Of a stretch of 64,000 bases of DNA, positions 38,527 to 51,712 are shown in pieces. The notes below the pieces were generated by a model. The model was not told the origin of the DNA. It did not search any database and saw only the letters and a program-made list of their open reading frames with translations. This DNA comes from Oreocharis arfaki (taxonomy: Eukaryota > Chordata > Aves > Passeriformes > Paramythiidae). The DNA is taken from NCBI GenBank assembly GCA_013398015.1, contig VZRR01011663.1, positions 682,001-746,000 of the forward strand, in the 5' to 3' direction. Made by a program: the position numbers and the translations under genes. The first letter of the stretch is position 1. Every line of letters begins with the position of its first letter.

Positions 38527-38565
38527 TAGGCACTTAAATCCTTTACTTAATGAGGATCTCAGTCC
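38527..38565. mobile_element. Possible arm of an ancient palindromic element
   Basis: TAGGCACTTAAATCCTTTAC followed by TTAATGAGGATCTCAGTCC weakly resembles the arm CTTAAGTGCTTTGCTGAATC followed by GGGGCC. The match is imperfect and has no partner arm, so this is a tentative call. Confidence 0.3.
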
Positions 38566-40584
38566 TCTAGAAACTGATGGTGAAATGCCTAATGAAGTTA
38601 CACATAATTGCAGTGTGCTTGTAACAGAGTTAGGTTTCCGCACAGTATATTTCAAGTTTTAATATGTCAAATAATTTCTTTGCACAGTGACATGGAAAAA
38701 TGTTACACAACACAGTGATAAAATGAAGATATGTTCTCTCACTCTGAGATGATAAATTGTAGACTGGGAAAAGGAATGACATTTATTTCAAGCACGTTTA
38801 ATCCGGAAGAAATGGGCTGATGTAATATGCTTTCCAGCAACCTCATTTCTCTCCTGTGAAAAGAAGACTAATATCAGTGGATATGCTGAGTGTATTTGGA
38901 AGGCTTTGAAACCAATTAATCACTTTCAGAATTTTTCATAAAACCTGATTTCATTTGGGACAAAGTAGGAGCTGAAGTAATTTAGGGATGTCAGATTAAA
39001 AAAATTTTTACAGGTAAACATGCAATTCCATGAGCTTCAGAATTAATGACTCCTGCTTTCCAATGGATTTACTTCTTGTGCCTGTAAAGTGGCACACTGA
39101 TTTAAGCTTTCCCTGCTTTTGGGGCTAGGGCTCCTCACCATAGGGATTTAGGAAGGAATCTGGGCTGGCAGGCTGGGTGAGAGGTACAGTACACTGCAGT
39201 ATTTTAACTGCTCTGGACAACTGAAGCTGGGGGGTGGACAATGGAAATGGTATCTGCCTTGCAGCTTAAAAGTGCAAGAGAACTCTGCAAGATTATGGCC
39301 ATTTTTAATTCTTCACAAATGTGTGGTGTGTTTTAACTGAAATATTTTAATTCATACCGATATAAATTTTCCTAAGTTACTACTTCAAAGGAAAAAAAAG
39401 TGGAGAAGATATAAAAAATGAGCAAAGGACCTTCTGCAATCTTCTGTCTTAAGTGGCCTTACTATCAGGTAGGAAAAAAATTAGTATCCTTGAAGTAGCA
39501 GGTTCACAGCTGGTTTGATCTTTCAACAAGAAGAAAGATAAACTGAGATCTGTTCAATTCATTGTCCGGATTTTTGAAGATAAAACCTCAATAACTTAAA
39601 TTCTTTCCATTTTGTAGGGATTTAATTTAGCACGTGATGTTTTTTCTAAGACTGAACTCCAGAGACATACAGGGAACAAGGTAGATGGTCACTGGGTGTG
39701 TTTTCTCCTTCCACTTCTGTCCTGCACCCTGTGAAAGAGCTGTGGGCAGCAGCTCGCTGCTCCAAAACCCACTGCAGTTCTCTGTGCTTCTTCACACAGT
39801 GTTTGCTAAATGAATGGGGATAAAAAGCACCACCATGAAGGCAGAAAATATCATTGAATGTCCTGCACTAGCTGTTCTGGGAAAAGAACAGCTCATTTAT
39901 TTACATGTTCTCCTCAGTGAGGAATTTAGGATTATATGTAAGAAATACTGCCATTGTGGTGTGATAGTGCTTTAGTACACCGGGCAAGTGACAGAAGGAG
40001 TGGATGAGCATATCTAAAGAATTTCACTAACAGCTTTGTTAAAATATTTTCAGATTTTACTTTCCTACACACAAGTTCGTATATTTTAAGCTCTTGAAAA
40101 ATAGTTCAACCTTTGAACTTTTGATTCATATTTATCTCCACCTACTACTTCTTTTCATTCCCCAGCTGAAGTTTTTTGTGAGGGTTTTATTTTTCAATGA
40201 TGCACAAACTTGGTGAAGAGGGGAATGGACATACTAGGTTAAATTGACTCAGAAAGACAATGCCCAGCCTCTTAAAACCTGTAATTTCCCTCTTTGATTA
40301 AAATATACAAGAGAAAATAGGAAGACAAAAGAAGCAATTAACAATTTAGTTTGCAACTTCACTGATTTCTTCGATGTGGTACCAGTCATATAAGTAGATC
40401 ACATGTGCAGGGAAAATATTTTTTTTCTAAGTGTCAGATGCAAGGATTGGATTACAACTGCAGACCAGTTGTTGCTTTACGAAATGCAGCTGTTTTCTGT
40501 TATTTGATAGCTAAAGCAAATCACGGAATTAAATACTGAAGAATATTTCTTGTTACTTTTTGCTTTTAATCTGACACTGGCATT
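38566..40584. other. Unique non-coding sequence, no gene seen
   Basis: AT-rich sequence with no open frame worth listing and no repeat I recognise. Confidence 0.65.
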
Positions 40585-41000
40585 GCTGCTTCTCTCATCT
40601 GACACCCTTCAACATATTCATTTTTTCTGTTGGTCATTTGATTCTCTCCTTCCATCACCATCCTCTTCCGACCTCCCTTTTCTCATGTTTTCTCTTCCCT
40701 CCACCTTTCCTTCCTGTTCCCACAGTCTCTTTGATCACTTGTGTTTCCTCCCTATCGTTTCTTCTGTCTCTTCCTTTTCCCTAGGTCATAGTTACTTCTC
40801 ACTCCATTTCTGCCTTTCCCTTATTTTTGTTCTAGTAATCAATCACCCACCCCATACCAAGCTTGCAAACTCGTCCTTTTACCTCTCCTTCCCTCTCTTG
40901 CCGCAGCTTTCCTTTTGGCCACCATGCCAAATTCACGCTGACCCCAGAACTGCTCTTTGTTCCCCACATTCACTTTCTCTCTCCTGCTTTCCTCACAGCC
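40585..41000. repeat. Long pyrimidine-biased tract
   Basis: About 400 bases are strongly enriched in C and T on the plus strand, as interrupted TTCC, TCTC and CCTT blocks, with few purine runs. This bias removes stop codons and creates the longest plus-strand open frame in the area (40550-41083, 177 codons, rich in Ser, Leu, Phe and Pro), which I judge an artefact. It is likely an old decayed CT-rich simple repeat. Mirror-symmetric parts could form triplex DNA. Confidence 0.7.
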
Positions 41001-44000
41001 AGTTTGGCATCTTTGGTGCAGGATCTCTGAGTAGGACACGTGGGACCATCAATCCCAGCACCATAAGGGCAGTAGGCAGATGAGGATGCTGGGTATATGC
41101 AGCAGTCTCTATGGGGATTTCACTGGCGCTCCGAAGCTCCCAGAGCCAGCTATGGGGCAGCCTGGGCTGACCTACAGGAAATAGCACATGGGAGAAAGTT
41201 ATAAGGCTCTTTACAACATAGTGGCAATATTTTTCTGTTTTCCAACATAAAAATTTCTAACGTTCCTGTTAGTACTATCTTGATAATGAATAACTGATAC
41301 CATTCCTGTTTTCATGACACCATATTGTTAAACCTGCACAGTGTCATATGCGTGTGCACACATACATCTAGTACAAAATCTTCTGTCAAGATCCTCACCA
41401 GCTAAAAATCTTCAGAGCTGCCACCACTCATGTGAAAGCTGATTACAGTTTCAATCAGCTGTGTTCTAACTGGCATTCTCATTACAAAACCTGCTGATCC
41501 TATTTGAAAGGACTTTTAAAGATCTGAACACAAAAATAAACACATGGATACCTCAGAAAACGGTAATGGATTCACTTCTGTCCTTGATCGCTTGAGTCAC
41601 ATTTCCCACTGAGCTGCCTTCGTGGGACCAAGGGCAGAACTAATCTCGGTGAGTTTATATTAGAATAGCACTTAGATAAATAAACCAAGCTTGGGAGCTG
41701 TAGGTAATCAAAACTGAAAACAGCACTACAGGAAAATGGAGACTCAGGCGCAGTTTAATGCTGAAACAGGCATGGCCTGCTCTCCTGGTATGTAATCTAA
41801 TATCCTCTTCTAAAGCCGGACAATAATGATATGTTTATTTAACCGTTTCACCAAGGCCTCTGCTTCCACATTGGGAGAGATGTCCTGACACTGGCATACT
41901 GAAAGAATTTTGAGGAAACGGAGTGATCATCCTTAAAGTCACCATAAAAAATGGTATTCACTCTCATCATTGTTCACATAAGGCACTGAACTTGCATTTG
42001 GTCACATACGTCTCAAATTTTCCTACTTTTGAAGGCTTTCGGTCACTTTCATACAACACTTTGTCAGCATTTGAGACACGTTCAGTGACTCAGCCCCTTC
42101 ACTTCTACAGAAGCAAGTGCACTGGTCCAAAGGAAAGAATTAAAAATTATGTATTTTCATTTTACTGAGAAACAGATAATTTGTGGGGACCATCACACCT
42201 GTGAATCTTCCCACTGTCTCAGGCACTCTGTAATCAATGCACTCTGCAATAGGCACAATTTTCTCTCTGTTTAACTGGCTTAAACTTGAAATTTCTATAT
42301 CTGAGGGGAAAATGCAGATGCGACATTTGCTCGAGTTGTGCAGTGGACAAATCCCTTTGTAATTAAGGTGCACACTTGCATTTCCCGCTATGAACAAGGG
42401 AATGGAAAATAATTACAGTAATTTACCAAATAGGTTTACTAGGCTTTTGGAAATAGGTTCTAAGAAAAAAAGGCTTGTGTTTGAAGATAAATTCCTTAGC
42501 TTTCACTCTGTCAACATATAATAACAAGCTAATATCATACGAAAGAACAAAGAAGGTAAGCAAATCGCATTCCACTCCAGAAATTTTTCCTCACAAGATA
42601 ACATATTGTTCCTTTATATTGTAGGTCAGAGTGCTGATTTCAAACAGTACTTCTAATAGGTTAGGCTGAGACTGTAATCAAGCAGGATTTCTGAGATGCA
42701 TTCTGTAAAAACAAAATTGGTCGGAATATATTTGAGGGCAAGCTCAGAAAGCAAAATGCTTTTCATCTAATAGCTGCTTGCAATACATAAGAAAACTGTT
42801 GATTTGTTTTTTTTTCCAGAGCATGGTGTCCTAACTCAAAAAGCCTTGCATCTGTGCACTAAGGCAGTGCAATCACAGCCCAGCCTGCTCTTTGATGTCT
42901 GTACTGGTGCTGCGCAGGGACTGTCACTGGGAATTTCAGCTCAGCACTTTCCTCAAAGATGAGCACTGGAGAAACCACCCAGAAAACAATCTAGATCAGG
43001 TGTCCGTTTTGGATCTTTCATTTTCTTCCTTTTGACTTTTCAATGCCTAAAAAACTTAGAAGTATTGGTACTAGAAAAGATTTATCATAAATTTGTCCTT
43101 GACGTGGTGTGGCTCATAGACAGATTACTAACCCTTTAGCCAAATAAAACTACCAAGCTCGAAAGTAATCCACAGACTTGTATTTATACTTCGAAAGGAT
43201 ACACAAACTCATCATGGCATAACGTTGCCCCTGGACATTATTCTCCTAGCATACCAAGATGAGGAACCAATCCCCCAAACAGTGCTAGAATAAGGGACAC
43301 TCATAGAGACCAAGGTACGCAAAACCCGGTGGAAATGTCAGACCTGATGCACAGGGTGGGAGGAGGGAGTGAGACAAGACTCCCAGGTTTCTCTTCACAG
43401 GCATCTGGGATGAAGTCTGGACATAATCCATCCAACAGACATCATTGCAGGGAGAAAGCGCAGAGAAAATAATTCACCAGCACTGCAGAGAAAGCCCACT
43501 TCAGCACAGCCTGACAGGCCAGGAGTCTGAAGCCTCCGCACTTTTCTATTTCATAGTTTCATGCTGGCAAGTCTGTATATCTCCTACCCTCAGTCAACAT
43601 AATCAACAGTTGTAGTGTACTTGGTTTGTAGTGTACACCAAGGTCTTGTTCTTCTGTCTCATGTTGTCTAAGAAGCTCTGATTGGGACATGCGTGCAATT
43701 TTATGAATAAGACACTTCTGGAGAAGACAACCACTGTTTTAAACTCCATCCAGGTAGTGGTGGGAAAACCACACATCCAAATGCAAAGAACTAGCACCTC
43801 TGTTGCACCCATGAAGAGCTGATCCTAGTGACTTAATTAGGGAAATGTCATCATTAGTGTTATCTATGACTGCTAATGTTATTTCTCTTGATTCACCTCT
43901 CTGGTTGATCTGTCCTGCCTGGCTTTGGTCTCACTTAGCTTTGGTGTCACATATCTAACCAGTAAGGCATGAGTGGGTATTCATGTACATTATACTGCTG

Positions 44001-47000
44001 GAGTATAATTTTTCATTTGAGGGATTCCAGAGCACGCACCAGATATGAAAACAGATCTCCAACTCCCCTTTGTATGGCAAAGCACCTCTTTGCCTCAGTG
44101 TGGTCTTGATACTGGGAGTTTTTTTACTTTGAATGTAAAAAGTGTCCAGTGACATCAGTAAGATCCGTATTATTTGTATCTCCTACCATGTTAAAAGAAA
44201 ATGAAACATCAAAAGAAACCTTCTAAGAACATTGATAATTGCCACCAGAATTTTACACAAGGATAAAGAATGCATTTAGGTTACTTCTGCATCAGCAGCT
44301 GAGTATTCAGTGAGCTTCTCAGTTTGATAAGAGACAAGTTGCTTACTGGCTCCTTAGGATGTAAAACATATGAAATGCCTCACTGAGCATCAAAGGTATC
44401 TGACAGAGTGTGGACCCTGTGGATAACCATGCCACAGCACGACACAGCTCTCTGCAGAGCTGCCAAAGGAACCACTGCGTTGCTGCAGCTGCCAGAGTAA
44501 GTGCCCGGAAAAAAATATTTGAGGAATACCTTGTTAAATCTCATGCTTACTGAAATGCAAGTTCTTTCATGGATTAAATCTCTGTACTGCCTTGTGTACA
44601 TTACCAAACATAGATGTCTTTACTGTTAAGTTTTCCTCCTACTACTTGCCTCCTTCCCTTCTTATGGCATCTCATTTTTTTAACTTACGGACTCAAGAAA
44701 CCATCAAGAAAGGCACATGATCTGTATAATAGCAGGCTTTGTAGCCTTGAATCCAGTTTAACTAAATTATGCCAGAAAACCTCTGTACCTAGAGATGTCC
44801 TGCTTGGCAAGTCACTTAAAAAAGATGCAAGAGAGGAGGTGATCCTGTCCCATCAGTTCTACCCTGCACTGCCTCTGTCTGTTCCGAGTTTCACCTACCT
44901 GTACAAAAGCCATTGCACAGAGGAGGGCAGGTGGGTCAGCAGACTGCAGAAGAAAGCAGAGCAGTTGCACAGGCAATGGAAGAGTTTATGGTTTTTCGAT
45001 GTGCACCTGAGACACGTGAAATATTTGCACATTTTAGGAACACAGCTGTGAACCTAAGATTCAATCTGGCCCTGAGATATTTTATGTGAACCAAAACCAC
45101 TGCCTAATAGGCTGAATAACAGAGATAGGAAAGGTGCAATTGATCTAAATGGAATGAATTATGACACTGTCTTTCCAAATTCTCCACTGAAGTAAAACAG
45201 AAGCCTGCTTTTCTTCATTCTACTCATGGTCATGATTAATAGCAACAACAATAATAATGTTATTCCTGAAGGTTCTTTCACATCTGGTGAACAATTTGCC
45301 ATATCATAAGTTAAAGTGAAATTTGAAAATATTACAAAAATAAAGGACAAGTATGCAAAATTGTAAAGGCACCAGCAGTTGCTGATAAAAGCCATTTGCA
45401 ATAGAAAACTTTTCATTTTTTTGTTGAACAAGTCAATAGCATAATCACTAGAAAAGAGAATCCTGTGTATTTGGCAGTGAAAAGGCTAAATACAGAAGTG
45501 GAATTTCTGGCATCCATAGCCCCCGCTTCTCAGGCAGAGAAGAAACAATGCTATGTCATGGAACCTTTAGAAGAAAAAAGCCTATAGAGTCTGATATAAA
45601 TGCCATAGGTTTGACTGCTTAAGATATGTGTAGAAGTTCCAGGGTCCTTCCATCTTCACAGCTCTTGTGTCAGAGATGTGTGACGTATCTGATATGCTAC
45701 ACAATAGTAGCTTTAAGATCCTTTTTTATTGTTATTATTAGCCTACTTGAAATGCACTGGTTGCAGAGAGCCCTGTTTGCCAGCTCCTGCTCAAAAGACA
45801 AATAAGCAAGATGGGCAAACAGGGTGGGAGTGTCCTGCTGGCTGCTTGCAAGGTGGCAAGGACAGAGCCAAGCTCCCTCTTCCTCCTCCCAAAGACATAC
45901 TCTGAGCTGGGGGTTCTGCGGGAACACCAGTAACAGCAAAGTTGCTTGCGTATTTTCAGTCTAGTTATTTGAAATTACAACTGAAAATCAAGCATGGTTT
46001 GTTCCTTTAAAACAAAATTTCCAGAATAAAATACTCCAGCTATTTCAGGTCTTCAGCTCTACATCTATTAACTTAGAATGCACACAGTGATTTCTGCTCT
46101 TGCTTTTATAGCCATCCTATACCTTTAGCCTCCATACTTTTCCCATTCCCTGAGAAAACACAAAGAAATACCTCCGAGACTTTGGAGTTGCGGAATACCT
46201 CATCTTGTGAAAGTAGTTCCAAACAAGGGCCCTTGGACTTTGTTTCTATGGAATGTAGTCCCAATTCCCCACCACTTGCTCCTCTGCTTTTTTCTAAACA
46301 TGTGAACAGTCTGGGTGCATTAAGGGAAAATAAGCATATCTTTAGCTTTGAATTTACAAAGTAATCTTGTTGATTTCAACTGAAATCAAGTAAAACTTTC
46401 AGGTTTTGGGTCTTCAAAGGAAATGGAAAAGATTTAAAAGAAAAAAAAAGAAGCTGGTCATTCACATGAGTATGTATTTGATTGTGCTGAGACACCAGCA
46501 ACCCCCCACATAAGGGGTAGAGATGTTGGAGGCACCACATTTTGTAAGTGATGAACAGCGATAAAGCTCCAGGATTAGTCCATGAACTGAGACTTGGGAG
46601 ATGGAGATACCATTCCCAGAGATGCCATTCAGCTGTGTGCCACTGAGAAAGGCAGCTAGTCTTCCTGGAATTCTGCTGCCTTCCCAGCTTTCTTTGGCCC
46701 TTCAGAGAGACTGCAAGTTATTTGGGTAGGTCTCATCAGCACATCCGTTTCAGGTGCAAAGCAGTGTTTCACTAACAAAACCAAGTATCCTACTGATAAG
46801 GCTGTTTTTAAAGTATTGAAGACAGATACTTCAGAGCTGGGAAGTGCTGACAGTGGTGTCTTGTACTAACTGGTCTCTTTGTGTCTCTGTATTTAGACAC
46901 AGTCTATAATTAAATAATCCATTTCAGCGTTACTCTGTGGAGCCACTGGTTTGTACAGAACATGGAACACAACTTCTCTGCTGCTGTAAGGGAGCTTGAT

Positions 47001-49123
47001 GAGAAGAGAATTGGGGGAGAAGCTCCTCACTCTGGGTTCCTTCCCACACCATTGAAGCCTAAGCGACAGAATGCCATCACTACCTGGACTTCAAGGTCAG
47101 CAGGGGACCACCTCCTAAATGAAAAGGAGCCTGACAGAACAGTTTACCTGAGGACCAGCCTCGACGCCTTCGTGGCTGTGTCGCTTCTCATCTTTTTAAA
47201 CAGGGCAGAAAAACTCTCAGATGTTTTTCAACATGGTTTTGTGGGTTTTTTCCTGATGCCACCTGCTCAAACATTTTTCTTGTATACTGATTTCTGCCTC
47301 TGGACTGTTCATCTGCCCCATGGATCTGGGGGAGATCACAGATGTCTTGGCTCCTTTGCCTTGGCCATGGCCCTTAGAAGGTTGCATCTCTTATTTTAAC
47401 TGGTACTTAACCCTACTTTGTCCAGTCGTTTCTTCTAAAAAATGGGAAGGATGCCCTGGAATCACCACATCCCAGTTTTCATCTCCCTATCTTAGTCAGC
47501 TGTTGCAGCCCCAGGAAAAGAAACCATCTCCAAGTAGCCTTGGCTGTGAGGGAAGACTGAGTTCTTGGGAACTAGGCATTCACAGCAACCACAAGAAATG
47601 TAAGTGCACTCAGACTCTACAGACTGTGCAGAGACTTATTACTAAGATCTGTGGCTGTGCTGGGCAGATGCAAAGTATTTCATGGCCCAGGAAAATGAGG
47701 GTGGGTTGCACTGCAGCCCTGCAACTCAGACATCACCTTGCAAAAAGCCAAGTATTTTCTTCTAAGCACAGGCTAGGAAAAAAATCCCATATAACCAAAT
47801 GAAAAAACAGGAAGAAAATACCCCAGGATCACTTTCCAATGAAAATGTATGTCTTTCTTTAGCTTTGTTTTCAGAAAGGGCTTGGTAGAATTCAAACCAT
47901 GTCCCAGTTTTCAGCTTGACACAGATATCCAGCACAAACAGATATCAATGGCAAAGTTTTGAGTAAATTAAGCCTGTACTGCACAACAACATAGTAGAGT
48001 CAGAACAGCCTGTTGTCTTGCATCTGTTATTTGGTTCAATGTGTCTAACATCTGGAACATTTAGCTGCCATTCTGATTTTTCATTTAATTTTTGTAAAAT
48101 TAGATTTCTTGTGTGTTTTTTTGTTTAAGATCTCTGAGGGAACATTCACAGTCTTGGCAGCTTGTGCTATCTCAGCTCTAATAATGCCCATATTTTGAGA
48201 GACAAAATGTACACTGATCACGCCGTGGATTCCTGTTTCACCAGATGCATTGTTTCAGGCCTTTGTGATTTCATACTGGATTTCATCTCTTCTGAAAAGA
48301 AAATAGAGACATGTAAGAGAGTTTCAGGAACATTTTTCCCATGAATATATTTGTCTAAAATATGATTAAAAGGGCCTGCTAGGGAGAAAGTAGAGTATTT
48401 TTCTTTTAAAAATTAACATGTGGTTACAGCTCGGTCAAAATCGATTTTTGCATGCCCAGTTTGTTACATGTTTCCAAGGATTTTATTTTTGTGCTCATTG
48501 CATTAGCAGAGCAAAGGAACTTTGGCTTAATTGCTCTCAGGAAGAGATTGAGAATAAGAGCCTTAAAAAGTTTCTTAATGATCCTGGACTGCTTTTTTTT
48601 TTCTCTTCAGACTAAAAGCTGTGGAGATCAAAGATGAATGGAGATGGGGGTGAGCAGAAAGCAACTGTAATGTTTCCTTTTTGCATTCAAAAAAGTCAGA
48701 TATTTGGCCTGCTGCTGTAGAAATGAGGGAGGAAAATTATAATGTCGCTCTATTCACCCGGAACCAATGGAAATCTGTCTCGTGACTCTTCTCATATAGA
48801 AAATAACCAATCTGTCAACAAAGCCCTACTTAACAAAATCCTCATTTTGTGCTCCACATTGGCTTTTATATAAAAGTGTTGACTGACAAGCTTATTTAGT
48901 GTTAGTTTAGGGGTCTCTTGGAAGGAAATAACTTGCCTGAATCACTTCTAAAAATCAACAAAATTAACAAAATACAAACCAACAACATCCAGTGGCAAGA
49001 CGGGGTTAACAAGGCTGCTCTGGATTGCATGGTTATGGCCATCAAACTCTCAGCACCAGGACACAGAGCAAAGGAAAGAAGACAGTAGGAGCAGAAAACT
49101 GTGAATACTACAGGTTAAAAAAT
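41001..49123. other. Unique non-coding sequence, no gene seen
   Basis: Several frames of about 145 to 160 codons lie at 44614-45051, 46962-47399 and 47320-47802 (plus), none with a recognisable domain. A 9-bp inverted repeat (TTGATTTCA, AC, TGAAATCAA) lies at 46370-46389. No CR1 copy is seen in this stretch. Confidence 0.65.
46370..46389. repeat. Perfect 9-bp inverted repeat
   Basis: TTGATTTCA and TGAAATCAA are exact reverse complements around an AC centre. It recalls the CATTGACTTCAATGG centre of ancient palindromic elements but lacks their arms, so its origin is open. Confidence 0.45.
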
Positions 49124-49180
49124 GCTCTTTCTCCCTCTTCCTCTCTCTTCCTTTCTTTTCCTCGCCTGTACTTTCCTCAC
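49124..49180. repeat. Short pyrimidine-rich tract
   Basis: CTCTTTCTCCCTCTTCCTCT and following bases form an interrupted CT repeat of about 57 bases. It ends at a GCC near 49165. Confidence 0.7.
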
Positions 49181-49315
49181 ACATTCTTTGGCATTTATCT
49201 ACCATGACAAGCCTCATTTCTCCTTTGAAAAGAATGCATAAATGAGCTATGAATATTTGATCCTTTTTTAAACAAATATTTTGGCTTGACAAGTCACAGC
49301 AGATAAGACTACCCA
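49181..49315. other. Short non-coding spacer
   Basis: Ordinary mixed-composition DNA between the CT-rich tract and the GC-rich islet. Nothing is recognised. Confidence 0.6.
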
Positions 49316-49550
49316 AGATGGTAGCCAGCTGCTCAGGGGAGGGAGCGTAGGTAGAGCGGGGGCCAGTGCTAGAGGCACCACCTTTCCCAGGCTGCTGCGT
49401 GGGGCAGGACAACGGTCACAGCCACGCTCCTTTCCTGCTGCAAACCTTCAGGTCTTGCACAGGCTGCTCCAAAGCTGTAGGTGATTCCGCACCTGGAGGA
49501 CAATCCTGCCATGCCTGTGCCCCACTTCAGCTGCCCTGCCGGTTTGGGTG
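49316..49550. other. GC-rich islet
   Basis: About 235 bases of GC-rich sequence in AT-rich surroundings, with scattered CpGs (for example GAGCGGGGGCC near 49356). Open frames on both strands (49050-49412 minus and 49366-49557 plus) have no recognisable domain. It could be an unrecognised exon or an old repeat piece. Confidence 0.45.
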
Positions 49551-51616
49551 GAAATAATCACAGCTTAGAGTCAAAAACCTCTGTGTGTTCTGTCAGGGCC
49601 ATGGTTCAGACAGCACATAATTCTATCTGTTAGGGGTTTTAGGAGGTTTTTCTCTGTGTAACTGGGTAGTTTAGCTGACTTTAGTCAATTCAGATTAGCT
49701 GCTTTACAGAGAACCTACCTGCCTCACACTATAGTGAAATTTAACAAATGAAATCAATAAAGGGCTTTTTGGGTACACGTCTGTGGGTTTGTTCACACTA
49801 TATTTCAGGCATCATTCTCAAGGATACTGTAATCTGCAGAAATAATTTCCAGGTAATCTACCGTGCTGATACTTTGAGCCAGTGACAAATACACAGATTT
49901 TTAAAAAAATACGCATATATATCTGTTTTGCACCAAAATTGTGAGCATCTGAACGTTGTATTTGAATGATAGTAAAGGAACTAAGCTGAACTCCTCCTTT
50001 TTTCTAGTTAAAACATATTTTAGGCATATTTTTATTGGCATAATATAGGTGGCTTTGTGGGATTTTATATTGTAATTGTATTTCAGTTTAAAATGGTATA
50101 TTTTGGGGAAAAATTATTGGGAGAAAAAATCAAGAAAATAAAACTCTTGTTTCTTGTTATTTTACTTTCTCTACAGTTGTCATGATGGAAAATCTAAAAA
50201 GAGCAGTACCCGTTTTCTTGGTAAAAAAAATCAAAACCCTAAAATGTCTTATTAGATTAAAGTGCATTTTCAAAAGCTCAGGGCAGAATTTTCTGTTTTG
50301 TTGTAATTTTACATCATAGAGAGATAATAATGCAAGATTCATTGGAGTTGGTACATGGTGCCCTTGACTTCAGAAGACTTTCCATTTGTCTCAGGAAGAA
50401 AAAATGATTGACTGGGGAAATATTTTTACTAAGGCACCACTTTCCTGTGTGCTTTTTTTTTTTTTTTTGTAATCTGTATAATTATGGCAACTTTTCTGAA
50501 CATTAGGCAAGGCTGAAAATTACTGATAAGCACAGGAACAGGGAACAATTTAATCACTGCATTAAAAATCTTGTCTGGGACATTTCTCTATTTCCACGTA
50601 AGACACCAGCAAAAGATTCATATCAATCCAGTTTCCAAATATTGTGATTGCCTGCATCAGCTGAGCGACAATGTAGGCAGTGCTGTTGAAGGTCTGAGTT
50701 CCCTAGGGCTACTAATTCACCATAGCAGTGCTGCAGGAATCTTATACAGTGTTTTTACTTTAGATACATATCCTCAGCAATTAGACCCCGGACAAAGCAT
50801 TCTGAAGGGGCAAAGTCCCCTGAAATGCTGCAGAATTCATTGCACTTCATGTATAGATTAGAGAACATCAGGACTAGGACTCAAATATTCTCCAGTGGGG
50901 GAAAAAAAAATTGCAGCCCATAAACAGTAAAAATGTCACAGAAATATGCTTTCCCTCGCTGCATTGTTTGGGGAGCATTTGTGGAAAGACGGTGGGATTG
51001 GTGAGAGAATGTGCTTTTTTGAATATGCAGTATACATTCCTGTGTATAAGGCTTCCACAGATGAAAGTGCTCATGGTAATGTACCCCTGTGACATTCTGT
51101 TTGAAAATATTACTCTTTCTTCAAAGAGGAGAAAGCGAGAAACTGTAGCTTTAAACTGTATGAGCATGGGAAAATCAGACATGGTAATAAAAGTGGATGT
51201 TTGAGTGTGTCAGATAAAATTTATTAGATAGGGGTCTCCAGCTCAGTGCATTCCTATGCAAAATTCTTGGTCAGCTGCCAGAAAGTGAATTCTGAGCATT
51301 AGCACAGTAGAAAATATTTATATTGGTGTAGGGCTGCTGGCTGTGATATGCTTCTGCTCTTTTAAAATAGCTTGCCACAAATTCAGAGACGTCAATAGAG
51401 GTCAAAATGTAGGGAACTACACAATTTAATGAATCAATTATATGCTTCTGGACAATCAGTAATACCATTGTGGAAAAAATGAATTATAAACATGTGAAAA
51501 TAATTCTGCAACAACGCATACAGTAGCAATCAGGGTTATGTTTCTAAAAATGTTCAGTCAATCTAATAGCATTTCCAATAAAGTCAGCAATACAGAATCT
51601 CCTTTGTTTTGCACTG
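49551..51616. other. Unique AT-rich sequence, no gene seen
   Basis: Contains a run of 16 T at 50453-50468. Opposed frames of about 100 codons (50874-51182 minus, 50911-51204 plus) overlap each other and are unrecognised. Confidence 0.65.
50453..50468. repeat. Poly-T run (16 bases)
   Basis: A perfect run of 16 T. Read on the minus strand it could be a poly-A tail, but I recognise no retrocopy beside it. Confidence 0.85.
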
Positions 51617-51671
51617 GTTGTTTTTTGTGGTGTTGTTTTTTTTTTTGTTTTTTGTTTTTTTTGGGGTTTTT
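51617..51671. repeat. T-rich/TTTTTG simple repeat
   Basis: T runs separated by single G or GG. The tract runs directly into the CR1 end at 51672. In the CR1 sense direction it is an A-rich tail in the place where an ATTCTATG octamer array is usual. Confidence 0.8.
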
Positions 51672-51712
51672 TTTGGGTTGGAAGGGACCTCCAAAGATTC
51701 GAGCATTATCTC
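51672..51712 (-). mobile_element. CR1 LINE, very short 3' remnant
   Basis: TTTTGGGTTGGAAGGGACCT followed by CCAAAGATT is the reverse complement of the last bases of avian CR1. The match fades within about 40 bases, so this is an extremely truncated or eroded copy. The neighbouring T-rich run replaces the usual octamer tail. Confidence 0.85.

Noticed and set aside
40550..41083. 177-codon plus-strand open frame rich in Ser, Leu, Phe and Pro
   Set aside because: It follows directly from the pyrimidine-biased tract, which lacks stop codons. The composition is not that of a real protein.
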